Assembly: GCA_038363005.1 (NCBI GenBank)
Contig: JBBQBI010000002.1
Coordinates: forward strand, 1-64,000
DNA length: 64,000 nucleotides
Direction: 5' to 3'
Origin: JAKOWB01 sp038363005
GTDB taxonomy: Bacteria; Pseudomonadota; Alphaproteobacteria; Kiloniellales; JACOMY01
Shown: one piece after another, positions 37,864 through 44,611 of the stretch
Numbering within the stretch: the first letter of the stretch is position 1
Layout of the letters: each line of letters starts with the position of its first letter
The notes under the pieces: model-generated
Seen by the model: only the letters and a program-made list of their open reading frames with translations
What the model was told of the DNA's origin: nothing
The model's database searches: none
Position numbers and translations under genes: made by a program

Positions 37864-38091
37864 ATGGAAGCGGAAGCTGCGAAGCTGATCGGAGCGGGCC
37901 TGGCGACGCTGGGCATGATTGGCGCCGGCGTCGGCGTGGGCAACGTGTGGTCGTCCTACTTCGGCGCGATCGCCCGCAACCCGGCGGCCAAGGACGAGAT
38001 CGGTGCGAACATCTGGATCGGCTTCGCCGTGACGGAAGCCATCGCGCTGTTCTCGCTGCTGGTCGCCATCATGCTGCTGTTCGTGGTCTGA
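37864..38091 (+). CDS. atpE: ATP synthase F0 subunit c
   Basis: This 75-residue proteolipid is two helices joined by the polar loop ARNPAAKD. The proton-carrying glutamate is E58 in GFAVTEAIALFSLL, and the first helix contains the Gly-rich GAGLATLGMIGAGVGVG. It forms the rotor ring. Sodium-type ligands are not seen, so proton coupling is likely. Confidence 0.98.
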   Translation: MEAEAAKLIGAGLATLGMIGAGVGVGNVWSSYFGAIARNPAAKDEIGANIWIGFAVTEAIALFSLLVAIMLLFVV

Positions 38092-38171
38092 GCCGGACGT
38101 AACTACCCGGCCGGGGGAACGATCGCCGGCCGGGCGACACGGACCGTCCTGATTCGAACGGAAGCGGGCCC

Positions 38172-38681
38172 ATGCCTCAATTCGACCTCTCGACCGCGCC
38201 AAGCCAGATCTTCTGGCTGCTGGTGATCTTTGCCCTGATGTTCCTGGTGCTGTGGCGCCTGGTGCTGCCACGCGTGGGCGGCGTGATGGAACATCGGCAG
38301 AGCAAGATCGACGACGACCTGGCGCGCGCCGAGCGGATGAAGAGCGAGGCCGAGCAGGTACTGGCCGACTACGAAAAGGCGCTGGCCGATGCCAGGGCCA
38401 AGGCTGGCGAGGCGATGAAGCAGGCCTCCGACGCGGCGCAGGCCGAGGCCAATGCCCGCATTGCCGCCTTCTCCGCCGAGCTGGAGCAGAAGACCGAGGC
38501 GGCCGAGGCGCGCATCGCCGCGGCCGAGGCCACCGCGCGCGCCAACCTGACGTCCATCGCCACTGAGGCCGCCGGCCTGGCCACCGCCAAGCTGCTGGGC
38601 AGCAAGCCCACGGCCGAGGCGGTCGAGCAGGCGGTCAGCGCGGCCATGCAGAAGCCCGCGGCGGGACAGGAGCGCGGCTGA
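38172..38681 (+). CDS. ATP synthase F0 subunit b'
   Basis: This 169-residue protein is one of the two non-identical b-type stalk subunits found in alphaproteobacteria and photosynthetic bacteria. A single N-terminal membrane helix (FDLSTAPSQIFWLLVIFALMFLVLWRLVLPRV) is followed by a long Ala/Glu-rich coiled coil. Its stop overlaps the next start as TGATG, so the two stalk subunits are probably translated together for assembly as a heterodimer. Confidence 0.94.
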   Translation: MPQFDLSTAPSQIFWLLVIFALMFLVLWRLVLPRVGGVMEHRQSKIDDDLARAERMKSEAEQVLADYEKALADARAKAGEAMKQASDAAQAEANARIAAFSAELEQKTEAAEARIAAAEATARANLTSIATEAAGLATAKLLGSKPTAEAVEQAVSAAMQKPAAGQERG

Positions 38682-39169
38682 TGGAACTGCTCAAGGATAC
38701 CTATACCTGGACTGCGCTGGCGCTGCTCATCGTCATCGGCTTCTTCTTCTGGAAGGGGCTGAAGCCGCTGGTCGCCGGCCTGGACAAGCGGGCCAACCGC
38801 ATCCGCTCAGCCATCGAGGAGGCCGAGGCGCTGCGCGATTCGGCCGAGAAGACACTGGCTGACTACCGCAAGAAGCAGCGCGAGGCGCTGGGCGAAGCCG
38901 AGCACATCCTTGACCATGCCCGGGCCGAGGCCCGGCGCATCGCCGAGCAGGCCACCAAGGACCTGGAGGTGACGCTGAAGCGGCGCGAGCAGCTGGCGAT
39001 GGACAAGATTGCCCAGGCCGAGGCCGCGGCGCTGGCCGCCGTGCGCAACCAGGCGGTCGACGTGGCCATCGCCGCGACCGCCCAGCTGCTGCGCCAGAAC
39101 CTCGACGGCGAGCGCGCCAACGCGCTGGTCGACCAGGGCCTGGCCGAGGTGGCACAGAAGCTCAACTGA
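38681..39169 (+). CDS. atpF: ATP synthase F0 subunit b
   Basis: This 162-residue protein has one N-terminal membrane helix (TYTWTALALLIVIGFFFWKGLKPLV) and a charged coiled coil (KRANRIRSAIEEAEALRDSAEKTLADYRKKQREALGEAEHIL). It forms the peripheral stalk with b'. It is the last gene of the F0 cluster here; F1 genes are elsewhere. A terminator follows. Confidence 0.94.
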   Translation: MELLKDTYTWTALALLIVIGFFFWKGLKPLVAGLDKRANRIRSAIEEAEALRDSAEKTLADYRKKQREALGEAEHILDHARAEARRIAEQATKDLEVTLKRREQLAMDKIAQAEAAALAAVRNQAVDVAIAATAQLLRQNLDGERANALVDQGLAEVAQKLN

Positions 39170-39223
39170 TTACCTGAGAACGGTCCGCCTCAAGAGGCAA
39201 GAAGACCGTCTGGGAGGAAGCGC

Positions 39224-39258
39224 CGGGCGGCCCCACAAGGGCCGCCCGTCGTGCTTTT
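39224..39258 (+). terminator. Rho-independent terminator of the F0 operon
   Basis: A perfect 10-bp stem, CGGGCGGCCC (39224-39233) with GGGCCGCCCG (39239-39248) and a CACAA loop, is followed by TCGTGCTTTT. Confidence 0.75.
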
Positions 39259-39310
39259 GGGGTGTGAGATCCTGAACGGGCGATACATCGCTCTGAATCG
39301 CGACCGGCGA

Positions 39311-39425
39311 CACATCTTTCGAGACGGCCACTCTGTGGCCTCCTCAGGATGAGGCCTCGGCATTCCTAATTGCACAGGCCTCATCCTGAGCTGCGGCGCG
39401 CAAGCGCCGCGTCTCGAAGGATGTG
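39311..39425. repeat. Palindromic dispersed repeat, family A, copy 2
   Basis: This 115-bp element matches copy 1. Outer arms CACATCTTTCGAGACG (39311-39326) and 39410-39425 pair with one mismatch; inner arms CTCAGGATGAGGCCT (39343-39357) pair perfectly with 39376-39390. Two mini-hairpins are present: GGCCA-CTCTG-TGGCC (39326-39340) and GCGGCGC-GCAA-GCGCCGC (39393-39410). It lies between the atp terminator and ccrM. Confidence 0.9.
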
Positions 39426-39460
39426 CCACAAGCTGTGCCCATGCCGTTCGATCTCGAAAG

Positions 39461-40540
39461 CTAGTTCAGCTCGGCCCTGAGCCGCTGCCGCAGCAGGTCG
39501 ATCGGCACCGGCTTGCCCTCGACCAGGTAGCACCAGTAGGTCCAGCCGTTGCAGGCCGGCGCGCCCTGCACGTGGGCGCCGGCCTGGTGGATCGAGCCCT
39601 TGAAGTCGGCGGTGATCACCGTGCCGTCGGCCCGCACCCGGGCGCTGTGGCGCCGGTCGGGCGAGACCAGCACCGTGCCGGGCTCCAGGAAGCCGCGCTC
39701 GACCAGCCAGCCGAAGGGAATGCGCGCCTCCTCCTTGCGGCTGAGCGGCGTCGCCAGCTCAGGCGCGATGGGGCGCACCAGGCGCAGCCGCTCCTCGGCC
39801 ACGCTGGCGTAGCGCTGCTCGCGCTCGAAGCCCAGGTAGCGCCGGCCCAGGCGCTTGGCTACGGCGGCCGTGGTGCCGGAGCCCAGGAAGGGGTCCAGCA
39901 CGAGGTCGCCGGGATTGGTCGAGGCCATAAGGGCGCGGTGCAGCAGCGCTTCCGGCTTCTGCGTCGCGTGCGCTTTCTTGCCGTCCTCGCCCTTGATGCG
40001 CTCGGCGCCGGTGCAGAGTGGCAGGAACCAGTCGCTGCGCATCTGCAGGTCTTCGTTCAGCGCCTTCATCGACAGGTAGTTGAAGGTGTATTTCGAGCTT
40101 TCCGATTTCGCCGCCCAGATCAGCGTCTCGTGCGCGTTGGTGAAGCGCTTGCCGCGAAAGTTCGGCATGGGGTTGGCCTTGCGCCAGACGATGTCGTTCA
40201 GGATCCAGAAGCCCAGGTCCTGCAGGATGGCGCCGACGCGGAAGATGTTGTGATAGCTGCCGATGACCCAGAGGGAGCCGTCGGGCTTCAGCGCGCGCCT
40301 GGCTCCCGAAAGCCAGGCGCGCGTGAAGTCATCATAGTCCTGGAACGACGGGAACTTGTCCCAGGCATCGTCGACACCGTCCACTTTGGTATTGTTGGGG
40401 CGATGCAGATCGCCCGCGAGCTGCAGATTGTAAGGTGGATCGGCGAAGACACAGTCGACCGACGCGGCCGGCAGCTCGCTCATCAGGGCGACAGAATCGC
40501 CCACGCGGATCACGTCGGTCTCTAGGCTCACCTTGCCCAC
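39461..40540 (-). CDS. ccrM: CcrM-type GANTC adenine-N6 DNA methyltransferase
   Basis: This solitary methyltransferase marks GANTC sites and couples gene expression to the alphaproteobacterial cell cycle. The 359-residue protein is of the beta class, with DPPY at residues 34-37 (VDCVFADPPYNLQLAGDL) before the cofactor motif DPFLGSGTTAAVAKRLGRRYLGFE. The C-terminal ~85 residues (GWLVERGFLEPGTVLV to the end) are the CcrM-specific extension that aids DNA recognition. No restriction gene is adjacent. rnhB lies just upstream on the same strand, an arrangement known in relatives. Four GANTC sites are in its leader. Confidence 0.96.
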   Translation of the reverse strand: MGKVSLETDVIRVGDSVALMSELPAASVDCVFADPPYNLQLAGDLHRPNNTKVDGVDDAWDKFPSFQDYDDFTRAWLSGARRALKPDGSLWVIGSYHNIFRVGAILQDLGFWILNDIVWRKANPMPNFRGKRFTNAHETLIWAAKSESSKYTFNYLSMKALNEDLQMRSDWFLPLCTGAERIKGEDGKKAHATQKPEALLHRALMASTNPGDLVLDPFLGSGTTAAVAKRLGRRYLGFEREQRYASVAEERLRLVRPIAPELATPLSRKEEARIPFGWLVERGFLEPGTVLVSPDRRHSARVRADGTVITADFKGSIHQAGAHVQGAPACNGWTYWCYLVEGKPVPIDLLRQRLRAELN

Positions 40541-40565
40541 TCCCCCCGGAGAAGGAGGCGAGCTT

Positions 40566-40604
40566 GAGTCAGCCCGGACTCGCCGTCAAGAGTCGCGTTG
40601 AATC
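40566..40604 (-). promoter_or_regulatory. Cluster of four GANTC sites in the ccrM leader
   Basis: GAGTC (40566-40570), GACTC (40577-40581), GAGTC (40590-40594) and GAATC (40600-40604) fall in 39 bp just upstream of ccrM; the last one reaches two bases into the 3' end of rnhB. These are the target sites of the enzyme encoded by the gene. The sites can be seen directly; methylation-dependent autoregulation is inferred. Confidence 0.7.
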
Positions 40605-41226
40605 AATTGCTTAAGTCGAGCACGCGGCGCACTGGGGCGAAGGACTCCCTATGTTCCGCGGTGACCCCCAGATGTTGTAGGGCGGCGGCGTGCTCCCCCG
40701 TCCCATAGCCTTTGTTGCGCTCCCAGCCATAGCCGGGGTGCGTCTCGGCCAGGGCGCACATCATGCGGTCGCGTGACACTTTTGCCACGATCGAGGCGGC
40801 GGCGATGGAGAGCGACAGGCCATCGCCCGCCACCAGGGTCACGGCGCGGCAGGGCAGCGTCGGTGCGCGGTTGCCGTCGACCAGCGCCGCCTCGGCCTCC
40901 ACGCCCAGTGCGGCATAGGCCCGCTGCATCGCCAGCAGCGTGGCCTGCAGGATGTTGAGGCGGTCGATCTCGGCCACCGTGGCGATGCCGATGGCGACCC
41001 GGGCCTGCTGTCGCAGGGCGTCGTACAGGCGCTCGCGGGTCTCCGGCGGCAGCTTCTTCGAATCGTCCAGGTCGCGGCGCAAGCTGCGCGACAGCCGCCG
41101 GCTCTCCAGCAGCGCCGCGCCGGCCACCACCGGCCCGGCCCAGGGGCCACGCCCGGCCTCGTCGATCCCGACGATCAACAGTCCCTCGGCGAAACCCAGC
41201 CGCCGCTCGTGCGTGAAGTCCGGCAT
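40603..41226 (-). CDS. rnhB: Ribonuclease HII
   Basis: This enzyme cleaves RNA in RNA-DNA hybrids, including single ribonucleotides in DNA. Catalytic acids are in VGIDEAGRGPWAGPVVAGA (DEAGRG), and later LVDGN and the SIVAKVSRDRMM Asp. The length is 207 residues from the ATG of MPDFTHERRLGF; an in-frame ATG at 41262 would overlap the start of the divergent gene by two bases and seems less likely, though neither has a strong ribosome site. ccrM follows on the same strand. Confidence 0.95.
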   Translation of the reverse strand: MPDFTHERRLGFAEGLLIVGIDEAGRGPWAGPVVAGAALLESRRLSRSLRRDLDDSKKLPPETRERLYDALRQQARVAIGIATVAEIDRLNILQATLLAMQRAYAALGVEAEAALVDGNRAPTLPCRAVTLVAGDGLSLSIAAASIVAKVSRDRMMCALAETHPGYGWERNKGYGTGEHAAALQHLGVTAEHRESFAPVRRVLDLSN

Positions 41227-41260
41227 GGCGGCTAGGCTAGCAAAGCCGTGGGAGTCGGTC

Positions 41261-41803
41261 ATGGAGCAGGAATTGGAGTCGCGCCTGGTGGCGCTGGTGC
41301 TGGGCGACGGGGCGACCCTGGCGGCGCTGCGTCGCGCCCGCGCCCTGGCGCTGCCCGACTGGTACCTGGCGGCCGGCTGGGTCCGCGCACTGGTCTGGGA
41401 CCACGTAACTGGCCGGGTGAGCGACCGCGCCGGGGTCGACCTGGACCTGATCTATCACGATCCCGTCCAGGCGACCTGGGACCGCGACGCCGCGCTCGAC
41501 CGGTTGCTCGGGCCGCCCTGGCAGGCGCGCAACCAGGCGCGCATGCACCTGGGCAAGGGCGACCCGCCCTATGCCTCCTCGCTGGACTCGATGCGCTACT
41601 GGCTGGAGACGCCGACGGCGGTGGGGGTGCGGCTGGAAGCAGACGACAGCGTGACCGTGGCGGCGCCCTTCGGGCTGGCAGATCTCTTCTCGCTGACGCT
41701 GCGGGCGACGCCGCGCGGTCGCGAACGGCGGGCGGATTTCCTGGCGCGCCTCGAGGGCAAGCCCTGGCGCCAGACCTGGCCGGAGCTGCGGGTGGTGGAC
41801 TGA
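41261..41803 (+). CDS. Nucleotidyltransferase-family protein (DUF925-like)
   Basis: This 180-residue protein resembles the YgjU/DUF925 nucleotidyltransferase-fold group: an N-terminal ALALPDWYLAAGWVRALVWDHVTG, then GVDLDLIYHDP in place of the usual acidic DxD(V/I)xYFDP, and a C-terminal LFSLTLRATPRGRERRADFLARLEGKPW. GGGAG is about six bases before the start. Biochemical function unknown. It is divergent from rnhB; a palindromic repeat follows. Confidence 0.8.
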   Translation: MEQELESRLVALVLGDGATLAALRRARALALPDWYLAAGWVRALVWDHVTGRVSDRAGVDLDLIYHDPVQATWDRDAALDRLLGPPWQARNQARMHLGKGDPPYASSLDSMRYWLETPTAVGVRLEADDSVTVAAPFGLADLFSLTLRATPRGRERRADFLARLEGKPWRQTWPELRVVD

Positions 41804-41816
41804 TCCGTCCGGTCCC

Positions 41817-41923
41817 GTCATGCCCGGGCTTGACCCGGGCATCCAGGTCTTTGATTTGGCCCCTGCGCTTCGCGGACTATTGCGGACAGAAATCTGGATG
41901 CCCGGGTCAAGCCCGGGCATGAC
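41817..41923. repeat. Palindromic dispersed repeat, family B-related
   Basis: A perfect 30-bp inverted repeat has arms at 41817-41846 and 41894-41923. Each arm folds into its own hairpin: ATGCCCGGG-CTTGA-CCCGGGCAT (41820-41842) and ATGCCCGGG-TCAAG-CCCGGGCAT (41898-41920). The 47-bp centre is less structured. The layout is that of the 28.7 and 42.4 kb elements, with a different stem. Confidence 0.92.
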
Positions 41924-41999
41924 GAGCAGAAGGGGGGCGAGATGTTTGCCGCGCTGGCGGCAACCGGCCCCAGTGCCGGTCCAAACGACAGGAGAACCC

Positions 42000-42326
42000 A
42001 TGCACCACGAACTCCGCATCTACGAGATCTTCCCGGGAAACCGCGACGCCTTCCACGCCCGTTTCCGCGACCACGCGCTGCGCCTGTTCCAGCGCCACGG
42101 CTTCAACCCGCTGCAGCTCTGGGAGACCGAGATCGAGGGCAAGCCGCGCTTCGTCTACCTGCTGGCCTGGCCGGACGACGCGACGCGTGAGGCCGCCTGG
42201 AAGGCGCTGCTGGCCGATCCCGAGTGGGTCGAGATCAAGCGGACGACGGCGGCCGAACACGGCACCTTGGTCGGCAAGACCGATGGCTGGGTGCTGCAGG
42301 TCCTGGACTACGGGCCGCGGCTGTAG
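42000..42326 (+). CDS. NIPSNAP-family protein
   Basis: This 108-residue protein matches the NIPSNAP ferredoxin-like fold: the opening MHHELRIYEIFPGNRDAFHARFRDHALRLFQRHGF and the segment VYLLAWPDDATREAAWKALLADPEW are typical. Function is not established for bacterial members. The ATG has AGGAGAA upstream. The open frame that starts at 41820 reads through the palindromic element and is spurious. It lies between two palindromic elements. Confidence 0.85.
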   Translation: MHHELRIYEIFPGNRDAFHARFRDHALRLFQRHGFNPLQLWETEIEGKPRFVYLLAWPDDATREAAWKALLADPEWVEIKRTTAAEHGTLVGKTDGWVLQVLDYGPRL

Positions 42327-42353
42327 CGGCCGACCTCAATGCCCATCCGATAT

Positions 42354-42437
42354 GTCACCCTCGGGCTTGTCCCGAGGGTCCATGGCTCCGCTCGCACTGC
42401 AGTCGGAATGGATGCTCGCGACAAGCGCGAGCATGAC
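42354..42437. repeat. Palindromic dispersed repeat, family B, copy 2
   Basis: The two hairpins are CCCTCGGG-CTTGT-CCCGAGGG (42358-42378) and ATGCTCGCG-ACAAG-CGCGAGCAT (42412-42434). Compared with the 28.7 kb copy, the second stem changes CGGG/CCCG to CGCG/CGCG, a compensatory change that keeps all pairs. Confidence 0.88.
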
Positions 42438-42460
42438 GGAGTGCGGGAGCGGCGCAACGC

Positions 42461-43561
42461 CTAGAACAGCCGCATCTGCCGCACGTCGGGCGGTGGCGGG
42501 GTGAAGCGGCTGGCATCCAGCGCGCTGTAGTCGTGGCTCAGGCGCAGGCGGCGCTCCAGGGCACGGAAGCGGGTCTGGATCATCTGCGCATAGACTCCCT
42601 CGCCGGTCTGCCGCGTGCCGAAGCGGCTGTCGTAGAGGCGGCCGCCGCGGGCCTGGCGGATCAGGTCCAGCACCTTGCGCTTGCGGTCAGGGAAGTGCGC
42701 CTCCAGCCATTCCTCGAAGAGCTGCTTGATCTCCAGCGGCAGGCGCAGCAGCACCCAGCCGGCGCGGGTGGCGCCGCGCGCCGCCGCGGCCTCGATCACC
42801 TTCTCCATCTCGTGGTCGTTGATCGCCGGGATCACCGGGGCGAAGAGCACCCCGGCCGGTACGCCGGCGGCGTTGAGCTGGGCGATGGCCTGCAGCCGCT
42901 TGGCCGGGCTGCTGGCGCGCGGCTCCATGATCCGCGCCAGCTTGCCGTCCAGGGTGGTGACCGACAGCATGACGCGCGCCAGGCCTTGCTTGGCCATGGG
43001 CGCCAGGATGTCGAGGTCGCGCAGCACCAGGTCGCTCTTGGTGACGATGGAAACCGGATGCTTGGTCTCCGCCAGCACGGTCAGCAGGCGGCGGGTGATC
43101 TCGTGGCGTCGCTCGACCGGCTGGTAGGGGTCGGTGTTGGTGCCCAGCGCCATGGTGGCGACCTTGTAGCCGGGCTTGGCCAGCTCGGCGCGCAGCAGCT
43201 GGTCGGCCTCGGGCTTGGCGAACAGCCGGGTCTCGAAGTCCAGCCCGGGCGACAGACCCAGGTAGGCATGGCTCGGCCGGGCGAAGCAGTAGACGCAGCC
43301 GTGCTCGCAACCGCGATAGGGATTGATCGAGCGGTCGAAGTGCAGGTCCGGGCTGTCGTTGCGGGTGATGACCTGGCGCGCCTTGTCGACCCCGACGAAG
43401 GTGCGCAGCAGCGGCAGGCTGTCGTCCTCGGCGTTGGTTTCGCCGCGGTTCTCCCAGCCGTCGTCCACCGCCTCCCGAGTCGTCGGCTCGAAGCGGCCGG
43501 CGGCGTTCGTCAGGGAACCGCGACCCTTGCGCGGGCGTTGTTTGAGAGGTGCGTCGACCAT
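42461..43561 (-). CDS. Radical SAM protein of the SplB-like/PA0069 group
   Basis: This 366-residue protein carries the radical-SAM cluster cysteines C85, C89 and C92 in RGCEHGCVYCFARPSH, preceded by the PA0069-type N-terminus with FDRSINPYRGCEHGC. AYLGLSPGLDFETRLFAKPEADQLL and TKSDLVLRDLDILAPM are characteristic of that group. The annotated PA0069 family is uncharacterised; relation to the spore photoproduct lyase is by fold only. The gene is monocistronic, reading away from the AT-richer gap. Confidence 0.88.
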   Translation of the reverse strand: MVDAPLKQRPRKGRGSLTNAAGRFEPTTREAVDDGWENRGETNAEDDSLPLLRTFVGVDKARQVITRNDSPDLHFDRSINPYRGCEHGCVYCFARPSHAYLGLSPGLDFETRLFAKPEADQLLRAELAKPGYKVATMALGTNTDPYQPVERRHEITRRLLTVLAETKHPVSIVTKSDLVLRDLDILAPMAKQGLARVMLSVTTLDGKLARIMEPRASSPAKRLQAIAQLNAAGVPAGVLFAPVIPAINDHEMEKVIEAAAARGATRAGWVLLRLPLEIKQLFEEWLEAHFPDRKRKVLDLIRQARGGRLYDSRFGTRQTGEGVYAQMIQTRFRALERRLRLSHDYSALDASRFTPPPPDVRQMRLF

Positions 43562-44048
43562 AACGCGACGCTAGCGTGTTGAAGAGAACAAAACAAGATC
43601 AAGGCGATTGGCCACTGCATCGCGCCTGCCGCATTCCCACCACAATTAGTCGCCGCTTTGGAATTCATGCCGTAGATGTTGGGAGTCGCCGAGTCGCGTT
43701 CTCAATGCTGGACTTTTCAGGAACAAATCGCGGTGGATTGTAGGGGTGCGCATTTATACCACAGTGATGCAGAGATGTCCTCATGGGCGTCCTGGAGCTA
43801 GCAAGAGTCGCTTTCAAGACGCTTGCACCCCGCCCCGAACCGCAGAGTCAGATGGTGACGCCGGTTCGATCGGGATGCGGCGTCGCGGCGGTATCGGCGG
43901 TGTCGGTGCCAGTTCGCTGGGAGGGGGGGGCCGGTCACGGCCACTGCATCCGGCGGTTGGCGGCGAGTCTGGCGACAGTTCTGAGGGGGACTGGCGCCGA
44001 CTCGCCGCCGCGCCGGGCAGCTCCCGTCCCGCCGAACGCCACTCCAGG
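43562..44048. other. 487-bp intergenic region, no gene recognised
   Basis: This gap lies between the radical SAM start and the moaB stop. It is visibly AT-richer at 43600-43760 than its surroundings, then GC-rich. Several long open frames (for example 43746-44615 and 43783-44190) show no protein-like motif. Six GANTC sites fall at 43683, 43691, 43805, 43845, 43965 and 43999. A promoter for the radical SAM gene must be here, but no sigma70 pair stands out. Confidence 0.5.
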
Positions 44049-44585
44049 CTATCCCCGCAGATGCTCCTTCAGCCGCGGCATCAACTCCACCAGGTTGCAG
44101 GGGCGCCAGCGACTGTCGAGCTGGAACTTCAGGATCTCCTCCCAACCATCGCGGCAGGCGCCGGGCGAGCCGGGCAGGGCGAAGAGATAGGTGCCGTTGG
44201 CGACACCGCCCAGCGCCCGGCTCTGGATCGTCGAGGTCTTGATCTTCTGATAGCTGATCCAGCGGAACAGCTCGCCGAAGCCCTCGATGCGCTTTTCCAG
44301 CACCCGGTCGAAGGCCTCGGGCGTGACGTCGCGGCCGGTTATGCCGGTGCCGCCGGTGGAGATCACGCAGTCCACCGCGGCGTCGAGGATGAAGCCCCTC
44401 AGCAGGGCTTCGATGGCCGGCACCTCGTCCTTGACGATCTGGCGCGCGGCGACGCGGTGGCCGTCGCGCTCGATCATCTCCACCAGTGCCTGGCCGGAGC
44501 GGTCGCTCGCCAGGTCGCGGCTATCGGAGACGGTAAGGACGGCGATGTTGACCGGCAGGAAGCGCCGGCTTTCGTCGAGTGGCAT
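44049..44585 (-). CDS. moaB: Molybdenum cofactor biosynthesis protein MoaB
   Basis: This 178-residue MoaB/MogA-fold protein acts in molybdopterin maturation. Typical segments are NIAVLTVSDSRDLASDRSGQALVEMIERDGH, STGGTGITGRDVTPEAFDRVLEKRIEGFGELFR and LFALPGSPGACRDGWEEIL. The start MPLDESRRFLP has AAGGGG nine bases upstream. No other mo- gene is in the window. It is the last of the group read from the UDG gene through slt, 26 bp after the transglycosylase stop. Confidence 0.94.
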   Translation of the reverse strand: MPLDESRRFLPVNIAVLTVSDSRDLASDRSGQALVEMIERDGHRVAARQIVKDEVPAIEALLRGFILDAAVDCVISTGGTGITGRDVTPEAFDRVLEKRIEGFGELFRWISYQKIKTSTIQSRALGGVANGTYLFALPGSPGACRDGWEEILKFQLDSRWRPCNLVELMPRLKEHLRG

Positions 44586-44611
44586 GGCTTGGCCCCTTCT
44601 GGAGCCCGCCG

